Below are positions 26,656-36,631 of a DNA stretch of 64,000 bases, piece by piece. The translations under genes were made by a program, and so were the position numbers. This DNA comes from Acidobacteriaceae bacterium (GTDB lineage: Bacteria; Acidobacteriota; Terriglobia; Bryobacterales; Bryobacteraceae): assembly GCA_019240405.1 (NCBI GenBank), contig JAFAYL010000049.1:1-64000 (forward strand), written 5' to 3'. Position 1 is the stretch's first letter. Each line of letters begins with the position of its first letter. The notes beneath the pieces were generated by a model, which saw nothing but the letters and a program-made list of their open reading frames with translations, was not told the DNA's origin and searched no databases.

Positions 26656-27315
26656 TTGCTGATCATCTTCGATCTCGATGGCACTCTCATCGATTCCAGT
26701 ACCGATCTGGCAATTTCGATGAATGCCACCCGCGCGCATTTTGGTCTTGCGCCGCTCGATCCGAATCTGATTTATTCCTACGTCGGGAATGGAGCGGCGG
26801 TCTTAGTGCGCTGCGCGATGGGCCTGACCGCTCCTGAAGACAAGGTGCAGGAAGCGCTGCAATTTTTCCTGAAGTTTTATCGCGCGCATGCGCTGGAGCA
26901 TACAAAACTTTATCCCGGCGTTCGGGAAATGGTCGAAACACTTTACCGGGAAGAACATAAACTGGCGGTTCTGACGAACAAGCCCGTGCGCATCAGCTTT
27001 GACATCATTGGCGCGTTGCGGCTCCAAAAGTGTTTCTTCCACGTGTATGGAGGTGACAGCTTTCGCAGCAAGAAACCCGATCCGATCGGTGTCCATGAAT
27101 TAATGAGCGAAGCAGGCGTAGCTGCGTCTGAGACGCTGTTGGTAGGTGACAGCGCCGTGGATGTACAAACAGCGCGGAATGCGGGGATACGCAGTTGCGG
27201 AGTTAGCTGGGGCTTTCAACCCGAAGCTTTTCAGATCGAGCCGCCCGATATGCTCATTCACGAGCCGCGACAATTAATAGAGCAACTAAACTCGTTCAGC
27301 CGTTCGGGAATTTAG
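26656..27315 (+). CDS. gph: Phosphoglycolate phosphatase-like HAD hydrolase
   Basis: A 219-residue haloacid dehalogenase-type phosphatase. Motif I is FDLDGTLIDSS at residues 5-15, motif II threonine in VLTNKP, the motif III lysine in RSKKPDP and motif IV in VGDSAVDVQTARNAG. This fits Gph, which removes phosphoglycolate formed by DNA repair or carbon metabolism, though related phosphatases with other substrates look alike. The start is TTG directly before LIIFDLDG. It lies 10 bases from the VWA gene that follows. Confidence 0.85.
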   Translation: MLIIFDLDGTLIDSSTDLAISMNATRAHFGLAPLDPNLIYSYVGNGAAVLVRCAMGLTAPEDKVQEALQFFLKFYRAHALEHTKLYPGVREMVETLYREEHKLAVLTNKPVRISFDIIGALRLQKCFFHVYGGDSFRSKKPDPIGVHELMSEAGVAASETLLVGDSAVDVQTARNAGIRSCGVSWGFQPEAFQIEPPDMLIHEPRQLIEQLNSFSRSGI

Positions 27316-27325
27316 CCGAAGCAGT

Positions 27326-29593
27326 ATGTTCGAATTTCTCTTCAAATACCCTCCCGGCGTGTTTTCGAAGGGAACATTCGTGCTGCTGGGTTCATGGCCG
27401 CGATGGGTCTTCGGTTTGACGATCGTGGCCGCTGCTGCTCTACTCGCCTGGGTGACTTGGAGGAAATGGGCCCGCTCGGGATCTCGTCTCCCGGCTTCAA
27501 TGTGGCGTGGCCGGGCCGTGATTGTCTGGGCGCTGCAATCCGCGATGATCGCGCTGTTGCTTCTGCTTCTTTGGGAACCTGCGCTCAGTGTGGCTTCGCT
27601 GAAACTGCAGCAAAATGTGATCGCGGTGCTCATTGACGACAGCCGCAGCATGGGAATTAACGACGGCGGTGAATCACGGGAGCAGCAAGCGATCGGCCTG
27701 CTACGCTCCGGACTGCTGACCGATCTCCAAACCCGCTTCCAAGTCCGGCTGTACAGTTTGGATGCCGGTGTCGAGCGTATTCAAAGCGCGGAACAATTGA
27801 GGGCTGCCGGTAACGCGACGCAAATCGGAAAAGGGCTGCGGCAAATCGCAGATGAGGCGGGCACGTTACCCATAGGCGCAGTGATCCTGTTGAGCGACGG
27901 CGCGGATAATTCTAGCGGCGTCGATGCCGCCACTCTCGCCGAACTACGGCGGAGGCGATTGCCGGTGAACACGATCGGCTTTGGCAGAGAGAAGATGAGA
28001 CGCGATGTCGAGCTGGACGGGTTGGATTTGCCAAATCAGGCGTTAGCAAGCTCTCGCTTGGAAGCCCAGGTTACGATTCGCCAAAGCGGTTTCGGCGGAA
28101 AGCGCGCGCATCTTATTTTGGCAAGCGATGGACGCATGCTCGCGAGCCGCGATATCGTACTGCAGGACAGCGGTCAGCAGATTGAGCGTGTTGAATTCGA
28201 TGCGGGCGCTGCGGGTGTGAAAAACATTCACGCGAGAATCAGTGCTCTGCCGGGCGAGGAGAACACCGCGAATAATGAGCTCACTCGCGTGCTTCGCGTG
28301 GATGAAACGAAACGGCGCATCCTCTATGTGGAAGGAGAGCCGCGATGGGAATATAAATTTCTCAGGCGCGCGCTCGAAGACGACCCGGCGATACAGATCG
28401 TTTCGATATTGCGAACGACAGAAAACCGAATCTATCGCCAGGGAATCAGCCGCCCCGATGAGTTGGTCGATGGCTTTCCGAACAAACCCGAAGCTCTATT
28501 CGAGTATCACGGACTAATTCTCGGCAGCGTCGAATCGGCGTTTTTCACGGCAACGCAGCAAGAATTGATCAAGCAATTTATCGATGGGCGGGGAGGAGGC
28601 GTGCTGTTTCTCGCCGGGCGATGGGCGCTCTCGGACGGCGGCTACGATGTTGCGCCATTCGCGGAGTTACTCCCCGTGGTGCTGCCAAAACGCAAGAATA
28701 CATTTCACCAGCAATTGGCGGCTGCCGAAATCGCGGATGCAGGAAAGCAAAGCTTGATTTGCCGGATTGAAGACGATCCGGAGAAGAATTTGAATCACTG
28801 GTCGGAGCTACCGTATTTGGCAAATTACCAAGATCCCGGAGCGCAAAAGCCCGGAGCTGTTGTCCTGCTGCGAACCAATCTCAACGGCAATCGCATTCCT
28901 CTGCTGATTAGCGAAAATTATGGGCGCGGCAGAACGGCTGTGTTGGCAAGCGCAGGGACCTGGCGCTGGCGGATGCAGCAGCCCGTGAGCGACACCAGCC
29001 AGGAGAGATTTTGGCGGCAGCTCTTGAGATGGTTAGTAAGTGCAACGCCGTCGCGAGTTGTAGCGTCCACGGGAACACCGGGGCTCGAAGATGACGGCCG
29101 GATCGAATTTCGCGCCGATGTGCGCGACATGAGCTATCTTCCGACCGGCGATGCCGAAGTGGAGGCGCATATCATTCGGCCGGACGGCTCAGCCGATACA
29201 TTGCCGATGCGGCCTGAACCTTTATCGCAGGGGACATACTCACTGAGCTGGTTTGCAGCGACGCCGGGCTCCTATGTGGCAGAGATCACGGCCAAGATCG
29301 GGGCGCGGGAAGTCGGGAGAGATGTTGTGACGTTCCGCCGCGAAAACGGGGTAGCAGAAAATTTCCATCAAGAACAGAATCGCGAATTGCTGGAAAAACT
29401 CGCCTCCGAAACGGGCGGCAGTTATTACAAACCGGGCGAGGCGCGCAAACTTTCGCGAGAAATTTCGTATTCGGAGGCCGGAATCACTAGCCGCGAAACG
29501 AAGGATTTATGGGATATGCCGGCAGTATTTTTTGCGGTGATCGCATTGCGCTCCGCAGAATGGCTGCTGCGTAGGAAATGGGGCGCGATATGA
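27326..29593 (+). CDS. Membrane VWA protein with glutamine-amidotransferase-like domain
   Basis: A 755-residue inner-membrane protein. Two helices (about 27-47 and 62-82) precede a von Willebrand A domain with an intact metal site: DDSRS at 104-108, T in NATQIGKGL and D in LLSDGADN. A beta-rich region follows, then a class I glutamine-amidotransferase-like domain (about 330-560, starting RRILYVEGEPRWEYKFLRRAL) seen in bacterial VWA proteins without its catalytic triad. A last hydrophobic stretch (near 735) may be a third helix. Such proteins accompany MoxR ATPases, as here. Its stop overlaps the next start (ATGA). Confidence 0.8.
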   Translation: MFEFLFKYPPGVFSKGTFVLLGSWPRWVFGLTIVAAAALLAWVTWRKWARSGSRLPASMWRGRAVIVWALQSAMIALLLLLLWEPALSVASLKLQQNVIAVLIDDSRSMGINDGGESREQQAIGLLRSGLLTDLQTRFQVRLYSLDAGVERIQSAEQLRAAGNATQIGKGLRQIADEAGTLPIGAVILLSDGADNSSGVDAATLAELRRRRLPVNTIGFGREKMRRDVELDGLDLPNQALASSRLEAQVTIRQSGFGGKRAHLILASDGRMLASRDIVLQDSGQQIERVEFDAGAAGVKNIHARISALPGEENTANNELTRVLRVDETKRRILYVEGEPRWEYKFLRRALEDDPAIQIVSILRTTENRIYRQGISRPDELVDGFPNKPEALFEYHGLILGSVESAFFTATQQELIKQFIDGRGGGVLFLAGRWALSDGGYDVAPFAELLPVVLPKRKNTFHQQLAAAEIADAGKQSLICRIEDDPEKNLNHWSELPYLANYQDPGAQKPGAVVLLRTNLNGNRIPLLISENYGRGRTAVLASAGTWRWRMQQPVSDTSQERFWRQLLRWLVSATPSRVVASTGTPGLEDDGRIEFRADVRDMSYLPTGDAEVEAHIIRPDGSADTLPMRPEPLSQGTYSLSWFAATPGSYVAEITAKIGAREVGRDVVTFRRENGVAENFHQEQNRELLEKLASETGGSYYKPGEARKLSREISYSEAGITSRETKDLWDMPAVFFAVIALRSAEWLLRRKWGAI

Positions 29594-30513
29594 AAAGCGC
29601 CAAGCTGCTGTTGCTGGCTGCGCTTGCTCTGCGCGCTGAAACTTATTACGTGAATGTTGCGGGACTCGGAGGGAGCCCAGACTACGAAAAGCAGTTCACA
29701 GGCTGGGCTTCGGAACTGGACCGCGAACTACGAGCGAATGGACCGGCCTCTCACGTCATAACGCTGACTGGAACTTCCGCAACACGCTCGCACATACGCG
29801 AGGAGTTATCACGCTTGGCCGGCGAAGTGCGAGCCGACGATGCGTTCGCGCTGCTCCTGATCGGTCACGGAACGTTCGACGGAGTCGATTACAAATTCAA
29901 CATTCCTGGGCCGGATATTACGGCAAGCGAGCTGGCATCTCTGCTCAACCGGATACCCGCGCGGCGGCAACTGGTTGTAAATATGACGAGCGCGAGTGGC
30001 GCTTCACTCGCTGCGCTGGCAAAGAAAGATCGCATCGTGATTACAGCTACGAAATCGGGCAATGAGAAAAACGCCACGGTTTTCGCGCGGTATTGGGTAG
30101 ATGCATTGCGCGATCCAGCTGCGGATACAGACAAGAACGGCGCGGTTTCCGCGCTCGAAGCATACAGATATGCGGAACAGAAAACTGCCGCTTATTTCGA
30201 TACGGAAAAAATCATTGCGACTGAACACGCGATGCTCAGTGATGATGGGAGCGCAAACGGAGTACGCGATCCTAAATCGGAGAGAGCGCAAGGACTACTT
30301 GCTGCGGCATTCCCGCTAATACGCCCGCAGGCGGATATCGCAAAATCAGCGACACCGGAAAAGCAGAAACTTCTAGCAAAGAAAGAAGAGCTTGAGGCCA
30401 GAATCGACCGGCTGAAATATCAAAAGGCTGCGCTCGCGCCTGACGAGTATAAGCAGCAATTGACAGCGTTATTGCTGGAACTCGCCAGGACCCAAGCGGA
30501 GATCGACCGGTGA
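29590..30513 (+). CDS. Secreted caspase-fold (C13/C14-like) protein lacking the cysteine
   Basis: A 307-residue exported protein with a signal peptide (MKSAKLLLLAALALRA). Residues about 20-200 look like a clan CD peptidase fold: the block LLLIGHGTFDG supplies the histidine (H93). The block where caspases and legumains have Cys reads LVVNMTSASG (about 128-137), with Thr/Ser instead. It is therefore a pseudo-protease or uses serine. A calcium-loop-like DTDKNGAVSALEAY is near 180, and the C terminus (about 258-307) is a coiled coil. The ATG at 29590 is preferred to the one at 29578, because it gives the ATGA overlap and the signal peptide. From memory, acidobacteria hold close relatives. Confidence 0.7.
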   Translation: MKSAKLLLLAALALRAETYYVNVAGLGGSPDYEKQFTGWASELDRELRANGPASHVITLTGTSATRSHIREELSRLAGEVRADDAFALLLIGHGTFDGVDYKFNIPGPDITASELASLLNRIPARRQLVVNMTSASGASLAALAKKDRIVITATKSGNEKNATVFARYWVDALRDPAADTDKNGAVSALEAYRYAEQKTAAYFDTEKIIATEHAMLSDDGSANGVRDPKSERAQGLLAAAFPLIRPQADIAKSATPEKQKLLAKKEELEARIDRLKYQKAALAPDEYKQQLTALLLELARTQAEIDR

Positions 30514-32702
30514 AGGTAGCCGGCTTTCTCGCTAGGTTCGTCGTCCTTTTTGGCCTCGCAGCCCACTGCTTCGCGGCGCAGCTCAGTGATTGCCATGCAT
30601 TGCGCCATCACGGACACCTGACCGAGGCCCAAGCGTGTTTCAATGCTTTGCTTTCCGCTGCTGACGCTTTTACTCGCGCGGAGGGTTACTGGAGGATCGA
30701 TCACTACGACGAAGCTAACGAGCAGTTCCGAATTGCTTATAAAGAGGAGCCGACGTCTCCGGCAGTTCGAGCCGAATGGGGTCGTTTGTTTCTTGAGCGC
30801 TTCAACCCGAAAGAAGCTGCAACTCTATTTGAGGAGGCGATCAAAATCGATTCCAACTATGCACCGGCCTATCTCGGAATTGCGAAAGTTGGCGCGCAAG
30901 CCTACGACCAAAAGGCAGTCGAGTACGCACGTGAGGCACTTCGCCATGACCCAAAGTTAACTGAAGCGCAGGAACTGCTTGCGTATCTCGCTCTCGAAGA
31001 CAGTAATCCGGACGCGGCGGCGCAGGAGGCCCATAAGGCGCTCACCCTTTCTTCGGAAGCGCTCGACGCGCTTGCAGTATTAGCGTCGATTGATTGGTTG
31101 AATGGGCGGCAGCATTCCGAGTGGATGGACCGTGTCCTGAAGATCAATCCCGTTTATGGCGAGGCATATGCAACCGGAGCTCACTTCCTGGTGATTAACC
31201 GGCGATACGAGGAGGGGATCAAATATTATCGCCTGGCTCTTGAGCTGAATCCTCGCCTTTGGCCCGCGCGTTCGCAGCTCGGCGTTAACTTGATGCGGTT
31301 GGGTTTCGAAAGCGAAGCGAAACGGCAGCTTGAGGAGTGTTATCGAGGGCGATATCGAGACGCCGAAACCGTCAACTCGCTGCGGTTGCTCGATACAGCC
31401 AAGGATTACGAAACCGTTACGGCTAGCGCGGCAAGCATCGTGCTTCACAAAAAAGAAGCCGCGCTCTTGCGGCCCTACGTCGCGCCGGAACTTGAGCGCG
31501 CGATCGCCGTATATCAAACCAAGTACAAGATGAAACTGCCCGGCCCGGTACGGCTGGAAATGTATCCAAACCATGAAGACTTCGTGGTACGCACGCTCGG
31601 TCTGCCGGGGCAAGGCGGACTCCTGGGTGTCACATTCGGAATGGTTGTTGCCATGGACAGCCCTTCGGCGCGACCGCCAGGCGAAATCAATTGGGCCAGC
31701 ACGATGTGGCATGAGCTAAGCCACGTATACGTGCTCACGGCAACGAATCATCTTGTGCCCCGCTGGTTCACTGAGGGAGTCGCAGTGCATGAAGAGAGTG
31801 CTGCATCGCGCGATTGGGGCGAGCGCATCACCCCGGAAATCGTTTTAGCATTACGTGAGAAGAAATTACTGCCGGTTATGGAACTCGATCGTGGCTTTGT
31901 CCGTCCACAATACCCAGCCCAAGTGATTGTGTCGTACTTTGAAGCCGGGAAGATGTGCGATTACATCACGGAAAAATGGGGAAACGATGCGATTTTGGCC
32001 ATGATGCACTCATACGCGAATCGAAAGACGACGGAAGACGCGATCGCGGAGAATCTGCACGAAACACCAGCCGAGTTCGACAGAGCTTTCGAGGATTGGA
32101 TGGATAAACAGACTGGGAATACGACCCGCCATTTTGAAGAGTGGAAGCAGGGCATGAAAACCGCGGCGGCGGACCTCGAAAGCGGGAAACGGGATGCTGC
32201 GATTCATGAGCTTCGCGCAATCGAAGGTTTTTATCCCGATTACGTGGCCGCCGGAAATACTTACGAACTGCTAGGTCAGGCGTACATGGAACAAAACGAC
32301 AAAACCACAGCAATTCAAGAGTTGGAGCGGTTCCGCGATATTGGCGGACGAAATGTCGGCGCGCTAAAGAAGCTGGCAGCACTCGAGCAGGAATCGGGAA
32401 AACCAAGGGAGGCGGAGAATACGCTTCTGAAGCTGAACTATATCTATCCCGAAGACCAGGAGCTTCATCACAGACTTGGAGGGCTGCTGCTCGAAAAGGG
32501 AGACGCAGCAGGAGCTGTTCGGGAGTATCAGGCTGTGCTGGCACTGCAGCCTCAAGATCCTGCTGAGTCACACTACGATTTGGCAAAGGCCCTAAGGGCT
32601 GCTCACCGGATGAATGAGGCCAAGGACGAAGTGCTATTGGCGCTCGAGGCCGCTCCTGACTTCAAGCCCGCCCAGCAACTATTGCTTCAATTAAGCCAAT
32701 GA
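30510..32702 (+). CDS. TPR protein with HExxH metallopeptidase domain
   Basis: A 730-residue exported protein. A signal peptide (about 1-24) is followed by TPR-type helical repeats (about 25-290). A gluzincin peptidase core follows, with zinc motif HELSH near residue 401 and the third ligand probably the glutamate in PRWFTEGVAVHEE; this matches the peptidase-MA-like family. More TPRs (about 540-730) close the chain. It should be a periplasmic zinc protease or peptide-binding scaffold. The start is GTG overlapping the previous stop (GTGA), and its own stop overlaps moxR (ATGA). Confidence 0.82.
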   Translation: MKVAGFLARFVVLFGLAAHCFAAQLSDCHALRHHGHLTEAQACFNALLSAADAFTRAEGYWRIDHYDEANEQFRIAYKEEPTSPAVRAEWGRLFLERFNPKEAATLFEEAIKIDSNYAPAYLGIAKVGAQAYDQKAVEYAREALRHDPKLTEAQELLAYLALEDSNPDAAAQEAHKALTLSSEALDALAVLASIDWLNGRQHSEWMDRVLKINPVYGEAYATGAHFLVINRRYEEGIKYYRLALELNPRLWPARSQLGVNLMRLGFESEAKRQLEECYRGRYRDAETVNSLRLLDTAKDYETVTASAASIVLHKKEAALLRPYVAPELERAIAVYQTKYKMKLPGPVRLEMYPNHEDFVVRTLGLPGQGGLLGVTFGMVVAMDSPSARPPGEINWASTMWHELSHVYVLTATNHLVPRWFTEGVAVHEESAASRDWGERITPEIVLALREKKLLPVMELDRGFVRPQYPAQVIVSYFEAGKMCDYITEKWGNDAILAMMHSYANRKTTEDAIAENLHETPAEFDRAFEDWMDKQTGNTTRHFEEWKQGMKTAAADLESGKRDAAIHELRAIEGFYPDYVAAGNTYELLGQAYMEQNDKTTAIQELERFRDIGGRNVGALKKLAALEQESGKPREAENTLLKLNYIYPEDQELHHRLGGLLLEKGDAAGAVREYQAVLALQPQDPAESHYDLAKALRAAHRMNEAKDEVLLALEAAPDFKPAQQLLLQLSQ

Positions 32703-33736
32703 CTCTGCCCACTTCGAGCCCATCGTTAAGCATCGAGCCTGCCGAATTGAAGCTCGAGATCCGGCGCTTTCAAGATGTGCAGGACTCGATTAAGCGTGAG
32801 GTCGCGAAGGTGATCGTCGGCCAGGAGGAAGTCATTGAGCACGTATTGATCTCGCTGTTTGTCGGCGGGCATTGCCTCCTCACGGGTCTTCCTGGAACTG
32901 CAAAGACCCTGCTGGTTCGTACGATGGCGCGAACGCTCGGGTTGAAATTCAATCGAATCCAGTTCACGCCGGACCTGATGCCCTCCGATATCACCGGAAC
33001 CGACATCATCGAGGAGCACCCGTCGACAGGGCATCGCACCTGGACATTCGTCGCCGGACCGATTTTCTCGAACTTGCTTCTTGCGGATGAAATCAATCGA
33101 ACACCGCCGAAGACCCAATCGGCGCTGCTCGAAGCAATGCAGGAGCTTTCATGCACCGTGCGCGGCCAGCAATACTCCATCGCGCCGCCGTTCTTTGTTC
33201 TGGCTACGCAAAATCCGATTGAGCTCGAAGGCACGTATCCGCTGCCTGAAGCACAGCTGGATCGATTTCTGTTCAACACTGTACTGGATTATCTGCCCGC
33301 AGATCAAGAGCTGAAGGTAGTCGACCTGACCACCACAACACACGTGCCCGAAGCCGATCCAGTGACGAATCGTGAGGAGATTCTCAAATTCCAGCAGCTT
33401 GTCCGTATGACGCCGGCGGCCGAATCCGTCGCGCGTTACGCGGTAGAGCTCGTTCGAAGCACTCGTCCCGGACAGAACGGGAATGAGCCGGAGTTCATCG
33501 CGAAATACGTGAACTTTGGCGCGAGTGTGCGCGCCGCACAGTTCCTTGTGCTCGCCGGAAAGGCGCGGGCCTTGATGCATGGGCGCCTTCATGTCACCTA
33601 CGAAGACATCCGCGCGCTGGCGATTCCCATTCTGCGGCATCGCGTGCTGCTGAATTTTCACGCAGAATCTGACCGCCTCAATACGGACGCGATTCTCCGG
33701 CGGTTGCTCGATTGGAAGGCTGCGCCCCGTGCGTAG
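32699..33736 (+). CDS. moxR: MoxR-family AAA+ ATPase
   Basis: A 345-residue cytoplasmic AAA+ ATPase of the MoxR family, which acts as a chaperone helping VWA-domain partners mature or bind metal. Walker A GLPGTAKT lies near 63-70, Walker B LLADEINRTPPKTQSALLEAMQE near 128-150, and ATQNPIELEGTYPLPEAQLDRF carries sensor 1 and the MoxR signature. It sits between two peptidase-like genes upstream and the DUF58 and VWA genes downstream, the classic MoxR-DUF58-VWA order. Confidence 0.93.
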   Translation: MTLPTSSPSLSIEPAELKLEIRRFQDVQDSIKREVAKVIVGQEEVIEHVLISLFVGGHCLLTGLPGTAKTLLVRTMARTLGLKFNRIQFTPDLMPSDITGTDIIEEHPSTGHRTWTFVAGPIFSNLLLADEINRTPPKTQSALLEAMQELSCTVRGQQYSIAPPFFVLATQNPIELEGTYPLPEAQLDRFLFNTVLDYLPADQELKVVDLTTTTHVPEADPVTNREEILKFQQLVRMTPAAESVARYAVELVRSTRPGQNGNEPEFIAKYVNFGASVRAAQFLVLAGKARALMHGRLHVTYEDIRALAIPILRHRVLLNFHAESDRLNTDAILRRLLDWKAAPRA

Positions 33737-33742
33737 AGAAAA

Positions 33743-34642
33743 GTGCCGGCGGAACTCACAAAACGCTTTCTCGATCCTGCCGTGCTGGCCGAGATTTCGA
33801 GTCTCGATCTGGTTGCGCGAACCGTAGTCGAAGGCTTCATAGCGGGGCTGCATCGCTCGCCGGATTTCGGCTTCAGCCAGGAATTCGCGGAGTACCGCGC
33901 ATACACTCCCGGCGATGATCTACGCCACGTGGACTGGAACGTTTTCGCGCGAACCGAACGAGCGTATCTTAAGCGCTACCGCGGGGAGACAAATACAGAA
34001 GTGATGGTGCTGTTAGACGCCAGCGCGAGTATGGGTTTCGCTTCGGGCGCGGTGAGTAAATTCGACTACTCGAAGTTTCTGGCATCCGCGCTGGTTTACC
34101 TCGCCCATCTGCAGCGGGACAGTACCGGGCTCGTAGTGTTTCATGACGACGTGGCAGATTTTGTCCGGCCATCCGGGCGGCAGGGACAGCTCATGCGTTT
34201 GCTGCACGCGATTGATCGGGCGCGCCTCGGCAAACGGACTAATTTCAGCAAGCCGTTTTTCGAGCTTCAACAAGCTTTGAAACGGCGCGGGATCACGGTC
34301 CTCATCTCTGATTTTTTCGAGAGCGCAGAGAATATAGTCCGTACCGTGGAACCGTTGCGATTCCGTGGCAATCAGCTCGTACTGTTTCACGTGCTCGATC
34401 GAGGTGAGCTCGAGCCCCGGCTTCCCCAGGCCGCGCTTTTGATCGACATGGAGACTGATGAAGCCATTGAAGCTTCGCCGGAGTATGCGCGCACGGAATA
34501 TCGCGGCAGGATCGGCGCTCACCTCGACCATTTGCGATCCAAGGCGCACGCGGCAGGATTTGAATACTTCTTTCTCCCGACAGACCGGCCGCTGGATGAA
34601 GCGTTGCGCGAGTATTTCACGGTTCGGCGGCACAGGATCTAA
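33743..34642 (+). CDS. DUF58 domain protein
   Basis: A 299-residue cytoplasmic protein. FSQEFAEYRAYTPGDDLRHVDWNVFARTERAYLKRY is the DUF58 signature, and it is followed by a VWA-like core with LLDASASMGF (metal-site DxSxS) and LISDFFES. DUF58 proteins are the usual partners of MoxR. The start is GTG 6 bases after the moxR stop, and the stop is directly followed by the GTG of the next gene, so translation is probably coupled. Confidence 0.88.
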   Translation: MPAELTKRFLDPAVLAEISSLDLVARTVVEGFIAGLHRSPDFGFSQEFAEYRAYTPGDDLRHVDWNVFARTERAYLKRYRGETNTEVMVLLDASASMGFASGAVSKFDYSKFLASALVYLAHLQRDSTGLVVFHDDVADFVRPSGRQGQLMRLLHAIDRARLGKRTNFSKPFFELQQALKRRGITVLISDFFESAENIVRTVEPLRFRGNQLVLFHVLDRGELEPRLPQAALLIDMETDEAIEASPEYARTEYRGRIGAHLDHLRSKAHAAGFEYFFLPTDRPLDEALREYFTVRRHRI

Positions 34643-36631
34643 GTGGGTCTCTTTGCGCCATGGTTTCTGGCCGGCCTCATCGCAGCCGGGCTTCCTCTGT
34701 GGCTACACCTGCTAAGGCAATATCGCGAGAACCCGCAACGCTTCAGCTCGCTGATGTTCTTCGAGCGAAGGCTGCAGAGCTCAACCAAGCGCAGACGACT
34801 CCAATACCCGATGCTTCTCGCTCTCCGGCTTGCGCTGCTCGCGCTGCTGGTGCTCGCGTTTGCGAATCCGTTTGTGCGTCGAATGGAGAGGGAGACCGCC
34901 AGGCGAAAGCTGACCGTAATCGCGGTTGACCGGTCATTCAGCATGCGCTACGGAGACAACATGCAAAGAGCAAAGGCGGAAGCGCGCCGCATCATCGGGC
35001 AGTTGAATGGTTCCGATATTGCCGAGGTAATCGCGTTGGACTCCCGAGTAGAGGCTCTCACGCGCCCCGAGACGGACCGAAACATTCTCATTTCCGCAAT
35101 CGATTCAATTCAGGCCGGCGACCTCGCTAGCTCTTTCGGTGAGCTGACACGCGCGTTGCGCGTCATCGGTGAAAATGCCGGCATGCGCCTGGATGTTTAC
35201 TTCATTAGCGACATGCAAGAGAGCTCGATGCCGGCCGATTTTGCGGATTTGCGGCTTGGGGCAAATACTTTTCTGAAGCTCCACTGCATCGGCGATTCCG
35301 GCGCTCCGAATTGGGCTGTGGAAACAGTGAGCGCACCTACTCACATTTACGGCGCTGGGCAAGCTCGTGTGAGCGCGACGATCGCGGGATGGAACACACC
35401 GATGGCTTCGCGCAGAGTTTCGCTTCTTCTGAACGGAAAGATCATAGCATCGAAAGAAGTGAGCATTCCGGCGAACGGACGGGCGGGCATCGAATTTTTG
35501 TCTTTCGAAGCGCCGTATGGAGCAAACCGAGGCGAGATTCGGATTGAGCCGCACGACCCACTACCGAATGATGACGAGGTTCCGTTTTCTATAGAAAGGG
35601 CGGACCCGCGGAAGGTGCTCTTTTTGTATCAGGGGAGTCGTTCACGGGAAGCGTTCTATTACAAGGCAGCCATGGAATCTTCAACCGAGGCAGGATTAAC
35701 AATCGAATCCATGTTCGCGGAAAACGCGGCCGGGGCTGACTTGTCGAAGTACTCGTTTGTGGTGCTGGGTGATGATGGCGAACTCGATCAAGTGCTCGAA
35801 AGAAAACTCCGCGAGTATGTACGAAGGGGCGGCGGCCTCCTGATTTCGATAGGACCGAGTGTCGAGCGCGCGGGTCGAGTTCCAGTAACCGGTGATCGCG
35901 TTGCAGGGAGGCTCGACCAGCAGAGTCCTGGTTTCTTGGATGGTCAACATCCGGCCCTCGCCGGTGTAGGACGGCTCGAAAACGTGCAGTTTTTTGTTGC
36001 AGGCCGGCTCTCGTCGACTCCGGATGCACGGGTAATCGCGAGGTTTGCGGATGCATCGCCATTGGTACTAGAACAGCGGATAGGCGAAGGTCGAGTGCTT
36101 ACGTTCGATTCGACGCTGGATAATTCCACGAGCGATTTCTGCCTCCATCCTTCGTTTTTGCCGTTTGTGGTGCAAACCGGGCGGTTTCTGGCTGGTTCCG
36201 ACGACGCTAGCTTGAACGTCACGACTGGCACGCCGGTACAGCTTCGGCGCGGAGCCGACCAAGCCACGGCGGCGGAGGTGATCGGTCCGGATGGAAAGCA
36301 CGAATTATCCCTGGCTCAGGCCACGAAGTCGCGAGATTTTAATCTGGATCGGGAAGGGTTCTATGAAGTGCAACGCGCGGATGGAAAACGGCTGCTAATG
36401 GCTGTGCATTCAGACCGGCGTGAGTCGGATTTAAGGCGTGCGTCAGACGAAACCCTGGCGCTTTGGCGCAATACTGGAAGTACGGGGCAACCCGCGCAAT
36501 CGGGGCAAGCGAAGCAGGAAACTCGTCCATGGAACTTGTGGCGTTACTTCTTGTTCCTGGCGCTTTTGGTTGCTCTGGTTGAGTCAGTGTTCGCGAGCCG
36601 GTATTTGAGAGAGGGGCAGAAAGCAGCATGA
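34643..36631 (+). CDS. BatA-like VWA membrane protein
   Basis: A 662-residue inner-membrane protein. The N terminus (GLFAPWFLAGLIAAGLPLWLHLLRQ and SSLMFFERRL) is the aerotolerance-regulator (BatA) N-terminal domain with two helices (about 2-22 and 54-76). A VWA domain follows with DRSFS at the metal site and FISDMQES later; the usual middle threonine is replaced by serine in ASSFGEL. A second alpha/beta region resembling the amidotransferase-like fold and a C-terminal helix (about 632-650) complete it. Bat proteins are linked to stress and aerotolerance, but the mechanism is unclear. GTG start with no gap after DUF58. Confidence 0.85.
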   Translation: MGLFAPWFLAGLIAAGLPLWLHLLRQYRENPQRFSSLMFFERRLQSSTKRRRLQYPMLLALRLALLALLVLAFANPFVRRMERETARRKLTVIAVDRSFSMRYGDNMQRAKAEARRIIGQLNGSDIAEVIALDSRVEALTRPETDRNILISAIDSIQAGDLASSFGELTRALRVIGENAGMRLDVYFISDMQESSMPADFADLRLGANTFLKLHCIGDSGAPNWAVETVSAPTHIYGAGQARVSATIAGWNTPMASRRVSLLLNGKIIASKEVSIPANGRAGIEFLSFEAPYGANRGEIRIEPHDPLPNDDEVPFSIERADPRKVLFLYQGSRSREAFYYKAAMESSTEAGLTIESMFAENAAGADLSKYSFVVLGDDGELDQVLERKLREYVRRGGGLLISIGPSVERAGRVPVTGDRVAGRLDQQSPGFLDGQHPALAGVGRLENVQFFVAGRLSSTPDARVIARFADASPLVLEQRIGEGRVLTFDSTLDNSTSDFCLHPSFLPFVVQTGRFLAGSDDASLNVTTGTPVQLRRGADQATAAEVIGPDGKHELSLAQATKSRDFNLDREGFYEVQRADGKRLLMAVHSDRRESDLRRASDETLALWRNTGSTGQPAQSGQAKQETRPWNLWRYFLFLALLVALVESVFASRYLREGQKAA

